Of a DNA stretch of 64,000 nt, positions 1 through 13,167 are shown one piece after another. Positions within the stretch are counted from its first letter, which is position 1. Each line of letters opens with the position of its first letter. Origin of the DNA: Anodontia alba (lineage: Eukaryota; Mollusca; Bivalvia; Lucinida; Lucinidae). The stretch is taken from the NCBI GenBank assembly GCA_964016985.1, contig OZ024823.1, forward strand, positions 25,012,095 to 25,076,094, read 5' to 3'. Both the position numbers and the translations under genes were made by a program. Below the pieces are notes generated by a model that made no database searches, had not been told where the DNA came from, and was given only the letters and a program-made list of their open reading frames with translations.

Positions 1-46
1 TTTAGAAGTCGTCTGCTTCAAATTTTCGTTGACGCTTTAAGGGTTA
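1..46. repeat. HpH element, right-end fragment
   Basis: Carries the GTCGTCTGC motif and the closing CTTTAAGGGTTA of the HpH family (full copy at 15704-15920). The element is cut by the window start. Confidence 0.5.
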
Positions 47-311
47 TGTTATGTATTTCTCAAGCTCAGTACCCAAAGTAAACAAGTTTTTGTCTGCAAC
101 CAGTATCTTTCCGGCGGCTGACAGGTGTCAGAACACCTCCTATCATTCGGACATGATCGGTCTCAGTATGTGGTCATTATTTCTTGGTCACTTGACCACA
201 AGTACCGTTCATCATGGCTTAAACGAAAATAAAACATGTTGAGTTAATATACTACCTAGACAAATGCAAATTTAGTCTTTTTTTTTTTTTTTTTTTTTGC
301 TGAAAATCAGT

Positions 312-409
312 CTGTATCTAGACTCCAAGATTCAGTGTCAAACAGTATAAACTTTGACGGATGAGATGGGAGGCTAAAGCGCTAAGGAAAATAGTAACAA
401 ACGACATCC

Positions 410-447
<38 letters not shown>

Positions 448-564
448 TGTATTTAGACTCCAAGATTCAGTGTCAAACAGTATAAATTTTGATGGGGTGG
501 TAGGCTTAAAGCGCTAAGCGAAATAGTAACAAACGACATCCTATTATTATTATTATTATTATAA
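312..564. repeat. 135 bp tandem duplication with ATT microsatellites
   Basis: Two copies start at 312 and 447 with the shared string GACTCCAAGATTCAGTGTC. Each ends in ACGACATCC followed by an (ATT)n run (about 412-446 and 543-562). Confidence 0.8.
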
Positions 565-1200
565 TTACTTCTTCAGAGAAAATGACTTGCCATTTGAAAT
601 GCCGAGCCTTTTTTCTCTGACAAAAAATAGAATCAAAATTTCGTCTGTTGTGACTAGCGCCATTTTATCTAGATCTGGGATGTTTGCACATGTCTCTCCT
701 TATCACCTGTGTCAAATAGCTTGCCCTAATTCCTAAATTATACAAGTCACGAAACCGGAAGTAAACAAAGCTGCAGTAACTATTATGCATCAGGTCGTCC
801 AAAACTGTGGTCTGAACAGTCATAGAGTGATTGTTTTTACCAAACATTACAGCATATATGTTTCTGCGAATTAAATAATGGCAAAAACAATAACCTCAGT
901 TTACCAAATTTAAGACAGAATCTGAGAGAGGAAATCCTGCGAATCGAGAGACAAAACTTTGGAGAATGTTCACGAAAAAACGAAACAAATGATTAAAAGT
1001 TCGTTAAAATGGTTATGTCAGTGAGGGTCATTAGATGAAATCTACAATATTTATTACAAAATATTTCTGCAAAACATTTCTTTTTCCGAGTTTTATTATT
1101 AACATTATTATTGGTATTATCATCATCATTATTATTATTATTATTTGTTTCAAAAAATGTCGTCTGCTGCAGTTGTAATTAGAACTTTACGTGTTAAGAA
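565..1200. repeat. HpH-like right-end fragments in otherwise unique DNA
   Basis: Fragments at about 570-665 and 1152-1200 carry the CGTCTGCTGCAGTTGT-type right end of HpH. An ATT run is at about 1122-1145. 665-1120 holds nothing I can identify. Confidence 0.35.
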
Positions 1201-1434
1201 ATATCTATTCGCCCTTTACTAAAGTCAAATGTAATCCAGGCGAAAGTTAAGCCAGCACAGTGGTTGGCACTAGAAAAATTCGTAAATGCGATTTTTTAAA
1301 GCATTCCCATCTCATCCTTGGACACACAGCGAAAGCCCAACCAAGCTGCTTTCTTGTTGTAGTTTTCTCAGAATCTTCCTTTTACGAGGTCGAACAGACA
1401 GCGAAACCCCAGAACGCCGCATTTGGTGTTCGTT

Positions 1435-1459
1435 AGAGAGAGAGAGAGAGAGAGAGAGA
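1435..1459. repeat. (GA)n microsatellite
   Basis: Uninterrupted AG dinucleotides. Confidence 0.95.
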
Positions 1460-1510
1460 TCATCCTCGAAATAATTAACCCATTTTAGACACCCAAAAAA
1501 AGAGAAACTG

Positions 1511-1564
1511 GCAAACAGTGAAGACCCCGAATACGGCATCTGATCAGGGTCTCCACTGTTTGCA
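1511..1564. repeat. HpJ palindrome (GCAAACAGTG...CACTGTTTGC)
   Basis: Short imperfect palindrome. HpJ copies have GCAAACAGTGTAGACCCAGA arms around a variable GCCGC-type centre. In fuller copies the palindrome sits between ends resembling TTTACCCTAAGTATTCGG. Confidence 0.6.
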
Positions 1565-2055
1565 AATAGTTTCGGTATTATTCTCTAGTTTAGCAATTTT
1601 TCTGTAAATCACATTGACGGCATATGCCTGAAACTGAAATTTTACTCTTCCAATATATAGTGTGGGGAAGTTTATTAAGTCTAAAATGGGAAAAATGGGT
1701 TAATTGCAAAGTTCAGTTTTCTATGTCACCACAATAATCAAGTTCAAATTTCAAGAAACACACAAACAATGGGTGCGCGCCTGTACAGGAACTGAATAAT
1801 TCCACGACACCTGTAGAAAAGATTTATGAGTGAAGAAATATATTGCATCACCAGGCTCTTCTTTTCCCAACCCAGTTAATGTTTTTAAAGGTGTGTAGGT
1901 CGGATTGGTACCTACCTAACCCTACCACTAGCAATGATGATTCATGCGTTTTTTTTTCTTTTGTTGTTGTTTGTAAAATTATGGAAAATATTTTTGCTGG
2001 ACTCATTGTTCCTTAGAACAGTTTAATTGCGTACACTGATTCACAGTAATATTGT

Positions 2056-2270
2056 TAGACTGGTTCCAGTCTCCAGTGACTATTTTTTTTCTTATAAACC
2101 TGTTTGACAATCCACGGATATAAAACTTAAATAATATCCTGACTATAAAGGCTGGTCACTAGTGACCGGCCTTTATAGTCATGGTATTATTTTGGTTTTC
2201 TTTTAGTGGACTGTCAAACAGGATTATAAGAAAAAAAACATATTTAGTCACTGGAGACTGGAGCCAGTTT
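2056..2270. repeat. HpF hairpin MITE, copy 1
   Basis: The ends are TAGACTGG...CCAGT inverted repeats. The centre is a near-perfect palindrome, GGCTGGTCACTAGTGACC, flanked by ATAGTCATG. Copies at 7094 and 22179 share ends, arms and centre. Confidence 0.85.
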
Positions 2271-2314
2271 ATGATATTGTCTTTACTCCAAATAATCGAA
2301 CAGAACAGAACATG

Positions 2315-2462
2315 CCGTATTTATCCCATAGTATTCAGACAGACAGGCCTGAGAAACAGTGACTAACCTGATCATACACATATATATCTAGCAATATTTT
2401 TGCGAAAGTAGGAAAATATCAAGAATTTGTCGTCTGCTGATTTAGTCTAGAAAGGGTTAATG
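2315..2462. repeat. fragments of HpJ and HpG ends
   Basis: 2315-2350 carries an HpJ end (CAGACAGACAGGCCTGAG). 2404-2462 carries the HpG right end (TTTGTCGTCTGCTGATTTAG). 2463-2750 shows nothing identifiable. Confidence 0.4.
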
Positions 2463-2749
2463 ATTAGCTGGCATCCGTTTTCATATGTTACCTGTGTGTC
2501 TCTATAGGCTTGACTAAAACTGAATTTCTTTTCCTTCGAAATTTAGACTTAATTTTTTGTATGCTGAAAATTGGCAGAAGAAAAAATATCATTTTATTTT
2601 TCCTTGAATTTCATGGGAATTGTCTGCTTACGTATCTGCTGAAATTAGGGTATAACATTTCATGGAGTTGGCCCCATCAGTGGCAAGCACCAAGATCAGG
2701 GGAAAAAAACAAAATATTTTAAGATGTCAGATATTTAAATTTAGCAGGT

Positions 2750-4338
<1,589 letters not shown>

Positions 4339-4881
4339 TAAGAAAAAGCAATTATTTCTAACAGACTATTCTCGGCCGCCATATTGTTTTGGTTGTGTGT
4401 ACATTGCAGGTCAGTGGTTATCCCGCTGTTTTCCCAGATCTTTTGCAAATTCCCGAACTAAAGCTAAATCTAGTTATAATTAAGTAAATATACAATCCTT
4501 TGTAACATGTTTTGTTGATAAATACAACCATCTGTTTCGATTTAGTGTGTTGAAACTAGACACGTTGGTAATTAGATCTCTATAGGTGCTGTGCAGGTCA
4601 GATATTTTTGGCACCACGAGGAGTCATGATTCAAGATGGCGGCTAGCACCTAACTTTCCAAACTTTATAGAACACTCAAAACTTTGGCGTTTCTGCGCAT
4701 AAATCGAAGAAATTTGTAATCTGGTCGAATAAGATTGTTTGCTAAGTTTCCTGACTGTAAAATTATGTATACTTCAAAGTACACTAATCATGTTAAGGCA
4801 GACTAGAAACAAAAGAAATCTTTGTTTACATCGAAGGATAATTAGATAAATCATTGTTGAGTCACGCGTGTTGGCACTGAA

Positions 4882-5086
4882 AGTTTAACATTTAGCCTTC
4901 TTGGTAAAATTTTCAGCAGACGATATATTGAAATACTTTTCTCATTTTTCCAAAAAGGATTTGACATTTCATACAAATTGTGTGAATTTGCATGAAATTT
5001 CAGATCCTGTTTTCAGGGAAAAAATAAGAAAAAAATATCAACAATCTGACGTCTGCTGAATTAGCCCAGAGTGTGATAAAAGTTAA
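4882..5086. repeat. HpG hairpin MITE, copy 1 (SIX intron)
   Basis: Inverted arms start at CAGCAGACGA and end at GTCTGCTGAATTAGCCCAGA, and each contains the CATTTCATGCAAATTGT module. This is the most frequent type here together with HpB and HpD. Confidence 0.75.
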
Positions 5087-5716
5087 CAATTTGAGCTGAA
5101 AAATTAAGCGTTCTGAAATATCTGAAAAGTAACGCACGCGTTCAAACCCATCTTGACGCATTTGTTAGCTTAACAAGCATGGGAAAGTTGGCGAAATACA
5201 TTACCCTCAGCATGTCAAACGGGGCATCAAGTTTCAAAATAGTGATTCTACACGTCGACTAGCTTATGGCGCCGGGATAAAGTTTCAGTTTTCAACGCAT
5301 GACCGTCATAAAATGCTTTCATTTAGACGTCCCTGCAAGCGAAAAATGTGATGTTTTGATGTCAAAAGATTTCTATAATTCTTTCACGGAATAGAAGAAT
5401 AAAGGTCGTTGTAGCAAAAAGGAACTTGCAAACATTTACGTTTCGTACGTCAGCCGATCGCACATTTTCTCAGAAATAAATGTGAAATGTTGAGCTTTCG
5501 CTTTTCGCAACAATATTGTCTTCAGCAGCTTTTCTTTCTTATACGATTTGATTATTGGTTTGGTGTTTCACTATAATTTTTGTGCAAAGACAATGTATTA
5601 AGCTGTAAAAGATCATTATTTAAAAGGGATAATTATCAGCGAGGTTTCAACACTTAATGACCGGCATCAGTATCCGTCGTTAACCGGCACACCTCGGTTT
5701 TTTCTGCATTGTTATT

Positions 5717-5965
5717 AAATTATCGCTTGGCATGCTGGGTAAACATTTCAGCAGACGACATTTTGAAATATTTTTTTTTATTATTTTGTCTGTAAAACAG
5801 GCTGTGAAGTTTCATGCAAATTGTCTCCTACAATTTGCTTTGAATTTTCATGCAAATTGTCTCCTACAATTTGCATGGCATGTCAAAGCCTATTTTCTGG
5901 GAAAAATAAGAAAAATATCATCAGTTTAATCTGCTGAATTAGCCCAGAGAGTGGTAAAGGTTAAC
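5717..5965. repeat. HpG hairpin MITE, copy 2 (SIX intron)
   Basis: Same arms as copy 1. The central CATGCAAATTGTCTCCTACA segment is directly duplicated (about 5812 and 5849), which lengthens the loop. Confidence 0.8.
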
Positions 5966-6607
5966 AATGGTTTCAATCTTTCTTGGTGGTGGAAAACAGC
6001 ATGAAATTTGCCTCAATTTTGTCAGCTTTAGTTCAGTTGAGGAGTGTGCTCAATAGAACATTGAATTTTGAGTCAATATCTGATGCGATTTTTTTTTGCT
6101 CAATTTAAATTTACATAGTTATGCAAACATTTCAATAATTCAGGCCTTTAATGGAGATTAAATAAAAAATAATGTCGAGATAAAGCTTGTATGCCAATAC
6201 CTCACACGATTTCGATTTTTCAAGAGTAAAATATGATTAAACAAAGCTAAATATTGAAATTACTAAAAATATGATTACAGGGGGAACTGATTATTCCAGT
6301 CTTTCCAGTAGGTTCTTAAAAACACCAGGTGTTTGGAATACAATCACATTTTAAATAGACTAGATCATGTAAACAAAAAAATAAAATAAATAAATAAATA
6401 AAAACAAGTTAAAGACATCAGAGAGTTAGAAGATTAGGTGGTAGGTGTAACTCAAAGCTGCTCAAAATAAAAACATGTTCAGCAAGAATGCATTATCACT
6501 TTTCGTTTAGAATCATATCAGTTTGCCCACCCTCTACTCATAAAAATACGGTACCATCCTGACATACCTCACTGCCATATTTATTCTAAACTTTGAACAA
6601 TTCTGAC

Positions 6608-6813
6608 TTAACCTTAGTCCTGCTGAACCAGGATATGCCTTGCCTTAGCAAACAGTGTAGATCCAGATCAGTTGAAGAGGCCAACTGATCTGGATCTGCA
6701 TTGTTGTCATTTAGTATGCGAATTTGTATTAACAACCTAGATCAAGCAATCTGACTGGCTGACAATTAGAAGTGGGTGTGGTATGTTAATTTATTCAGCA
6801 TGACAAGGGTTAA
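6608..6813. repeat. HpI element, copy 1 (SIX intron)
   Basis: Bounded by TTAACC and GGGTTAA. An off-centre palindrome (GTAGATCCAGATCAGTTG and its complement, about 6656-6702) is followed by a unique right half carrying GACAATTAGAAGTGG. Copies at 24495 and 57033 keep the whole layout. Confidence 0.8.
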
Positions 6814-7093
6814 TAATACATGTCTAAAAGAGCTGCCTGGATGCCAAAACAGTGCATCTTGAAACTGCTTGTTTGATATCGCTATAGGTTTGTCTGAATG
6901 TTTAGGATAAATTTGTTATTTTTTTTCCACTTTAAAGCATTTTGTTTTAACATTTATGATATATCTGGATTGATATAGAACCTGCATATATAAATAAAAT
7001 CATTTTGGGCCTATTTGATCATTTACCTTTCCAACTAGATTGTCCGTATGTTACTGATGTTCCGTTTGGGAAATAGTTTAGCAAACAAAAATA

Positions 7094-7306
7094 TAGACTG
7101 GCTCCAGTCTCTAGTTACTAAATATTTGTCTCACAATCCTGTTTGATAATCCACTTAAATAAAACCAAAAAAAATAGCATGACTATAAAGGCTGGTCACT
7201 AGTGACCAGCCTTATAGTCATGATATTACTTTGGTTTTATTTTAGAGGATTAATAAAAAGGGTTGTTAGAAAAAATATTTAGTGACTAGGGACTGGAGCC
7301 AGTCTA
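7094..7306. repeat. HpF hairpin MITE, copy 2 (SIX intron)
   Basis: Ends TAGACTGGCTCCAGTC and GACTGGAGCCAGTCTA are exact inverted repeats. The centre is GGCTGGTCACTAGTGACCAG. Confidence 0.9.
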
Positions 7307-7620
7307 ACCAAAATAATGCATACCGGTAAATGTCTGGGAATTTTCATTTTTGCACTGACTTTTGGCACTAAACTGTACCTAATATTTACGGATAAGGATA
7401 GGTTTTGAATGGAGATTTATCACAATGCCATATAAGAGATAATTATTAAATTAATGTTTCATATCATTAACATGAAATAAGGGTGCAATGACATTATATA
7501 TTTATTTTTAAGTTTTGGTTAAATATAACATTTGAATAGAAACAAGTTATGAATATTTCACAGATTATGTGACATCATGCATAGACCTAGACAAGACACT
7601 TTCTCACTCAAAACAGGACT

Positions 7621-7797
7621 GATATTTTCTTATTTTTCCATAAAAACATATGTTGTAGGTAGTCTTTAGAAGCGCCTCGCGAGGCGCTTCTAAAGAGTAC
7701 ATATAACATATGTTTTTTGTGGAGAAATATTTTAATAAGAAAAATATTATGTGAATACTGGTACCCCCTCATATCTGGACTGTAGCTATCCTGCAGA
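7621..7797. repeat. HpC hairpin MITE, copy 1 (SIX intron)
   Basis: Core hairpin AGAAGCGCCTCGCGAGGCGC with arms containing ACATATGTTGT and its complement. Ends resemble the CCAGATAAG...CTTATCTGG-type ends of other HpC copies. Confidence 0.8.
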
Positions 7798-7846
7798 TAA
7801 GTTTTGCAAAGATAGATTCTGTGGACGTATAGGTCAATGTCAATTT

Positions 7847-8046
7847 TAAGGGAAATTGATTCACTTAAAAGGGAGGCAATTCTGTCATTTTTTGCTCCCC
7901 TCTGAAAAGGGTCTACTCTAAAAGAAAGAAGTTCTCTTTCAGAATAGACCCCTTTTCAGGTATTAGTTTACAGAAAAGCAAACCGGAAGTCACAAAAGTG
8001 CCCTTGTTGAAATGGCGCAAAAAGCTCCCAAATGTATCAATTCCCT
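7847..8046. repeat. HpD hairpin MITE, copy 1 (SIX intron)
   Basis: Arms carry CTGAAAAGGGTCTACTCTAA and its complement around a short loop. The outer parts resemble GGGAGGCAA and AGTCACAAAAGT, and both ends resemble GGATAC/GTATCC. Confidence 0.8.
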
Positions 8047-8379
8047 GTTCAGGTCAGGGATGAGAAGTTTCCTCTTTTTAGAGAATTTCCTCTTTTTCAC
8101 TGAAATTTGCTGAAATGATCAGATTTGCTCCAATTTGTTCAAATCTGAAATCTTTTGAATGGGGGTATGGGGTTTCCTCTTTTTTGTATGGATTTCCTCT
8201 TTTTTATTGAAATCTTGTTCTCATCCCCGCCTGTTAACATGACAATGTATGCTGTACGTCTGCTCATTTCTTTTTTTTTTTTTTTTTTTTTTTCGTATGG
8301 AGGTATTCTTTCACCAACCAAAGAAATAAATGTAAAGAAACCCATACCGATAAAATTGCTGGACATATTGTAAGATTTC

Positions 8380-8382
<3 letters not shown>

Positions 8383-8428
<46 letters not shown>
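8383..8428. repeat. (GA)n microsatellite in SIX intron
   Basis: About 22 GA units, about 275 bases upstream of the last exon's acceptor. Confidence 0.95.
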
Positions 8429-8703
8429 CAAAAAGAATTAGCTGAAGCAAGATAAACTATCAATTGTTCCAACATGTCCAAGGATAACAAACTTTGCTAT
8501 AAGACAAAAGACATTGCAAAGAACAAGAACGTAGACCAATGAACAGTGCACGATTAGCGAAGGCACTGGTCAGACATTGCGGATCGGTACGCGGGTCTGT
8601 CACGGTGTCTTGGCAGTCTGGGTGTGTTAGAAGGTGTCATTATTTGATTAGTGTATGTTTACCGTTCCTGCATCTCTAGCGGAGATGCTGCTTTCTATTC
8701 CAG

Positions 8704-9004
8704 GGATACGGGTGTTGGAATGACGGGTCAAGCGCGCCATGACGCTGGTTCCCCGATGTCTAGTGATAAAGACGAAAGCGAGGATGGAATAAATGGACAA
8801 ATCAAATTGGAGCCTGATGCTCACGTGACTGCCACTCAAAATTCTGTGTATGCCGATCTTCATAAGTCCATGCCTTCGGACAGTTTGATGCACGGAATGG
8901 CCCTGCAAAATAACGGAGTTCACGGTCATAGTCCAGTGGTTTCCCTGAACAATGGAACTGCGCCCGATATGGGTCAAATGCTTTCAGAATATCAAACATT
9001 ATGA
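8704..9004 (+). CDS. six1/2: SIX1/2-class homeobox protein, terminal coding exon (C-terminal region)
   Basis: The acceptor is CTTTCTATTCCAG, ending at 8703. The first base completes the AGG arginine codon left open in phase 2 by the upstream exon, and the frame then runs to TGA at 9002-9004. This exon adds about 99 residues, for a total near 301 aa from the ATG at 3733, close to vertebrate SIX1 (284) and SIX2 (291). The tail is low-complexity and poorly conserved. It keeps an acidic serine stretch (MSSDKDESED) resembling MSSSEEE of SIX1, and a QNSV match. IKLEPD (K236) fits the sumoylation consensus psi-K-x-E. The conserved SIX1 C-terminus LVDLGS is absent, and the protein ends SEYQTL. Joining of the exons is inferred from matching splice phase and family-like content; no transcript is available. 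Confidence 0.85.
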
Positions 9005-9031
9005 TATAGAAATTATGCTGAACAGTGTATT

Positions 9032-9132
9032 AATAAATGAGAATTATGATACCAAAGATTAATATGGGATAAAAATAATGGAGTTGCGAAGCTCTATAGA
9101 ACCGGAAGTATTTGTGCCATAGGATTAATAAA
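9032..9132 (+). other. SIX1/2 3' UTR with polyadenylation signals
   Basis: Two AATAAA hexamers follow the stop codon, at 9032-9037 and 9127-9132. The first is only 28 bases after the stop, so the second or one further downstream may be the main signal. No transcript end can be fixed from sequence alone. Confidence 0.45.
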
Positions 9133-9179
9133 TTTCTAGGAAGCAAGATTGTAAGAAGACAAACATTATACAAAGCCCC

Positions 9180-9318
9180 AGATAAACGGGGATGTCAGAT
9201 AAATATTTTATTACTCTACGAAACATACTTTGTGGGTGCCCACAACATATGTTTTCGCGGAGGAATAAGACAAATATCAATACTGTTCTAATGAAAAGCG
9301 TTTTATCTGGAGTTTTGC
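9180..9318. repeat. HpC element, deleted centre
   Basis: Left and right outer arms of HpC (ACATACTTTGTGGGTG and CCCACAACATATGTTTTCG) meet directly. The internal AGAAGCGCC hairpin is missing. Confidence 0.55.
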
Positions 9319-9369
9319 GTTATAACTGAATTCATACAGATCTGAACCAGTCACAAGTCACAAAAACCA

Positions 9370-9584
9370 GGGCCCAGTTGTTCAAAGCTAACGATGTCGT
9401 TAGTTAACGATTCGTTAAAATTTACACCGAGTTATACGCAAATATGCTGAAAAAACGTGCAAAAGCTACTCACATTTTTTCAGCAAAAAATATCAGAATA
9501 TTGTGTATTGAATCCGCTAAAACAGTGAACGAAATGACCCTTAACGAGCTCGTTAATCTAACGACGCTTTGAACAACTGGGCCC
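9370..9584. repeat. HpA hairpin MITE, copy 1
   Basis: Terminal inverted repeats GGGCCCAGTTGTTCAAAG and its complement are followed by arms rich in GTTAACGA. Full copies (53179-53422) also have the inner stem AATGTGAGTAGCTTTTGCA. Confidence 0.9.
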
Positions 9585-10461
9585 AGGATATTACTTTACC
9601 CATAAGAGGCATTACTACGTCTTATCTCCCTTAATGGAATTAGTGGAAAATGTAACACAATTGGCGAGGGGAGAGAAAAAGTTCGCTTTCAAAATCAGGT
9701 TCTTGTTTTCAACAGTTTTTTATACTACCATATGTGATGTATATGTCACGGTAAGGAACCATGTGATTCATATGATAGGAAGCACGCCATATTTGGTCTA
9801 TGAGTAAGCAGTGTCCATTGGTTGCTGAATACGGAACGGATTTGCAGGCTCTTCAAAATTTTGATACCATATCATTGTATGACAACTGTACCATTTCGAT
9901 AAAATGTTAATTGTTGCCGTGGTAGGGTTCACACGGAAAAAGTCGACCTCCGCTCCGGGTGTCTATCAAGATGGCGGCTTTTGCCGTAAAATATATTACG
10001 ATAAAAATTGATTTTATGCAGCAGGTCCGTTCGGTAATGCCAGCAAAATATGAACAATTTTCTCTACCGGAATTTCCGTTATACAGTACCGGTGGATAGT
10101 CACGTATTTTCATACAAAGTTCGCATGTGTTTGGCATCCTTTCATTCGCGTTTGTATACAGTATGTTTGGAAAATTCGCACCACACATATAGTACAGGTG
10201 ATGCGTGTTTTTAAATATGTACACCACATTACGCAACGAATGTGATTTTAAGAATTTATGAACTTGTACCAAATATTCCCACTTGTAAATTTACACATTT
10301 ACAATAAGTGAAACAACGCTCCCTCCTGCATAAAGCATGTGAAAATATATGTGCAGGTCGGCATATGTGGACACATATGACAGGTTTTCTTGTGTGCAAA
10401 ATTTATTGTCTGCCTTTCCCTCAGGCGTATCCATATTACCCCTGTTAAACATATTCTCGCC
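9585..10461. other. no gene seen
   Basis: A reading frame of about 120 codons on the minus strand (9907-10272) starts at TTG only, has no family resemblance and is probably chance. No repeat family is recognised. Confidence 0.3.
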
Positions 10462-10654
10462 CCATAGCAACAGATAAGGCGCTTTTTTCATCCGAAAAAT
10501 GCTGATATCTTTCTTATTTCTCCATGAAAACATATGTCGTGGGTACTCATTAGAAGCGCCTCAGCGAGGCGCTTCTAATGAGTACCACAACATATGTTTT
10601 CGTGGAGAAATAAGAAAAATATTATGTGGATAACCCCTCTTATCTGTAGCTATG
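10462..10654. repeat. HpC hairpin MITE, copy 2
   Basis: Best intact HpC. The ends resemble CATAGC and GCTATG. Arms include TTCTCCATGAAAACATATGT and GTGGGTACTCATTAGAAGCG, mirrored on the right side up to one base at the loop. Confidence 0.9.
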
Positions 10655-10977
10655 TCGCCCTTTGCTAAAGTTACTAACTTTGATTAAGGGAGATAAGTTT
10701 ACTCATGCCTCTCATTCCAAGAATATAAGCTAATTTTCAATGATTTCCACAGCAAGTGGATAAGAACTTGTGTTAACTTCTACACTGACACACAAACCAA
10801 TTGAAATTTTCTCAAATCAATCATTTTTGTGACATATAATGAACTGGATTAAACTTCAAACTTTGTCATAGTTAAAGAGCAAATAGCATAGATCCAGATA
10901 AAGTGAACATTTTGAGGGCAATTTAGGTACTTTTGTTATATTTGCTCCATAACATCACCTTATATTTTGGTGCAAAC

Positions 10978-11258
10978 CATCACGAAAACATGCCTATATA
11001 ATTTTGACCCCCTTAAACCCCACTTTTATATAGTAAAACTGGGGTTTACAGGGTAAACATTATTTTCCTTATTTCAGCTCAAAACATAGATTGTGGGTAC
11101 TCGTTAGAACCGCCTCGTCGAGGCGGTTCTAACGAGTACCCACAATCTATGTTTTGAGCAGAAGTATGAAAAAATTTAGAACTTTTCATCTGAAAACTTT
11201 CCTTTTTTTTTTGGTGGAAAAAATTTCAGTATATTTGAATAGGCTTGTTCTGGTAATG
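10978..11258. repeat. HpB hairpin MITE, copy 1
   Basis: Ends CATCACGAAAACATGCCTAT and, degraded here, the complement of CATTACGAAAAC. Arms are asymmetric outside (GACCCCCTTAAACCCCA on one side only). The centre is a hairpin with GTGGGTACTCGTTAGAACCG arms. Eleven copies are in the window, one of them truncated. Confidence 0.9.
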
Positions 11259-11267
11259 AAAAATATC

Positions 11268-11487
11268 TTCTTACCACTAAAGTTGGTGGGTAAAATTTTC
11301 GACAGGTGGCGTATCAAAATATTTTTCTATTTTTCTCAGAAAACAGGATTTCACATTTCATGCAATTTGCGTGAAACGTAAAAGCCTTTTTTATTTTGAA
11401 AAAAAAAAACAACAACAAAACAACAAGTAAGATAAATATTACAAATTTGTCATGTGCTGAATTAACCTAGAGAGTGGTAAATGTTAA
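11268..11487. repeat. HpG element, copy 3
   Basis: Arms with ATTTCATGCAATTTGCGTGA and right end GTGCTGAATTAACCTAGAGA. The left end is degraded. Confidence 0.6.
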
Positions 11488-11702
11488 CCCTTAAACGCCA
11501 AGAAAAGCTGCATCTGAAAATGTCTGTTTTTGTCATCTGCTTTTCAAACCTACTTTTTGCATACAGGCAAACGGTGTTGACCCAGATCAGACTGCTCCTA
11601 GTCAGATCTGGGTCCACACTGTTTGCAAAAATGTCATTTAAAATGACTAGCAGATGACAAAGCAGACGACAATTGTTGTGATTGGCAGTTTAAGGTTTAA
11701 AA
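11488..11702. repeat. HpH-type element containing an HpJ palindrome
   Basis: Opens AACCCTTAAACGCC and closes GGCAGTTTAAGGTTTAA, which are inverted. The palindrome GCAAACGGTG...CACTGTTTGC lies in the middle (11577-11627). It is either a composite or the family's own centre. Confidence 0.6.
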
Positions 11703-11956
11703 TGTTTTCTGAATTCTCACTTTGTCAGGCCCTATGAAATAGGTGATTGTTTGTGGTTCTGTCTTTGGAGTGCATAGTGCATTGTGTTTCAGATTAGGAG
11801 TTTTTAAAATAAATTAGGTGTTTGAATATGTTGAAACCGAACTGTGTTTATTGCAAGTCTATCTTCGACGACTGACGAATGTTCGTGTCAGAATCGTTTT
11901 CATTATAGAATAATTCGCTTACAACGGTAGTATTCATTGTCAGCACTGAGCAGGCA

Positions 11957-12142
11957 ATGGCCAAATTCAGCAGACGACACAGTGATGTTATATTTCTTAT
12001 TTTTCCCAAAAAATAGGATTTGACATTTCATGCAAATTGTCGCCAAGGCGACAATCTGCTGGAAATATCAGATCCTATTTTCTGGAAAAATATTTCAAAA
12101 TGTCGTCTGCTGAATTTTTTTAATCCAGCATGCCAAGTGTTA
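11957..12142. repeat. HpG hairpin MITE, copy 4
   Basis: TTCAGCAGACGACACAGTG on the left and AATGTCGTCTGCTGAATTTT on the right, with TTTCATGCAAATTGTCGCC at the centre. Confidence 0.8.
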
Positions 12143-12180
12143 GAGTCTGAATCCCAACATGAGAAGAATGCACCATAAAC

Positions 12181-12350
12181 GTGTACGCCCAGCGAAGACA
12201 CGGATTAATCTGCGAATTCACATAGTCGTGTCAGTCTCCCCTGTCCGAATTCACATAGTCCTGTCAGTCTCCCCTGTCCGCCTAAAGCCATGAATCCTTG
12301 GTCATTCGCAGACTGAGATCAGAGTGCCTGATCATAGAATGGGCGTACAC
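12181..12350. repeat. GTGTACGCCCA-ended element with internal 33 bp duplication
   Basis: Inverted ends GTGTACGCCC and GGGCGTACAC. Two direct copies of a 33 bp unit (GAATTCACATAGTC...) lie at about 12214-12279. The left arm has the GCGAAGACNC motif of HpK. Confidence 0.7.
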
Positions 12351-12504
12351 GTCATGAGGTGGATTTTCTCTCATTATGACTGATATTTGGGATTTTCCCA
12401 TCCTACCAATGTCTTCATTCTGATTCACAAGATGAAAGAGAAATGATTCCATTTGTATCTCACAAGGAACATGGTATCATATCACATATATATATGAGAT
12501 AGAC

Positions 12505-12544
12505 AAAGGAATTGTTAAGGAGTATTTAGTGATAATACTGGGCT

Positions 12545-12578
<34 letters not shown>

Positions 12579-12726
12579 TTCTCCATAAAAAAAAAATGTT
12601 TTGGGTACGCATTAGAAGCGCCTCGCCGAGGCGCTTCTAATGAGTACCCACAACATATGTTTTTATGGAGAACTGGAGAAAAAGTATCCAGTAATTATCA
12701 CCAAATACACCTTAACATTTCCTTTG
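12505..12726. repeat. HpC-variant hairpin MITE (HpC'), copy 1
   Basis: Ends CAAAGGAATTGTTAAGG and CCTTAACATTTCCTTTG flank the HpC core GAAGCGCCTCGCCGAGGCGC. A pure T run of about 30 bases lies in the left arm. Ends differ from ordinary HpC. Confidence 0.8.
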
Positions 12727-13167
12727 GTTAAAGGAAGGCCCAGACTTGTGCACGCCCGTACCATCAGAACTGCATATTCCGTGTTCACTGACAGTCCTCA
12801 TAGTTTTGAATATGGGTGACCGCGCTGCAGATACCAGTCATGTCTTATTTCTGCACAAAAAGCTTGTCTTGTCGTGGCATTTTATTAGAATCGTCTCGTT
12901 TTACAGTCGTTCCAATGAGATGGTTCTGATACTTGATGAGAAAAAAGGCAGGACTATTTTTTTGTGTGGAAGAAACAAAGAATCTGGCTTGAGAGTGCGC
13001 ATTCCGAGTCAAGCCTTTTAACTTTTGCATATATATGTGATGTACATGTTTCCCTTTGAGGGATCGTATTTGAGACGAGCTGTGGGAAAACAGGCAATTT
13101 CCCTTTTTAGAACAGTGTTGACTCGCTATCCTGCACAGCTGGTCTTCTTGCTTACATTGGTGACGCA
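12727..13167. other. no gene seen
   Basis: Overlapping short frames exist on both strands (12746-13021 and 12845-13168), but neither shows a domain or splice context. Confidence 0.3.

Noticed and set aside
8139..8450. A frame with a serine-leucine run over the GA tract in the SIX intron.
   Set aside because: The run is the translation of a GA/CT microsatellite inside an intron.
9907..10272. A 121-codon minus-strand frame as a gene.
   Set aside because: It starts only at TTG, has no recognisable domain or splice signals, and its composition is that of AT-rich noncoding DNA.
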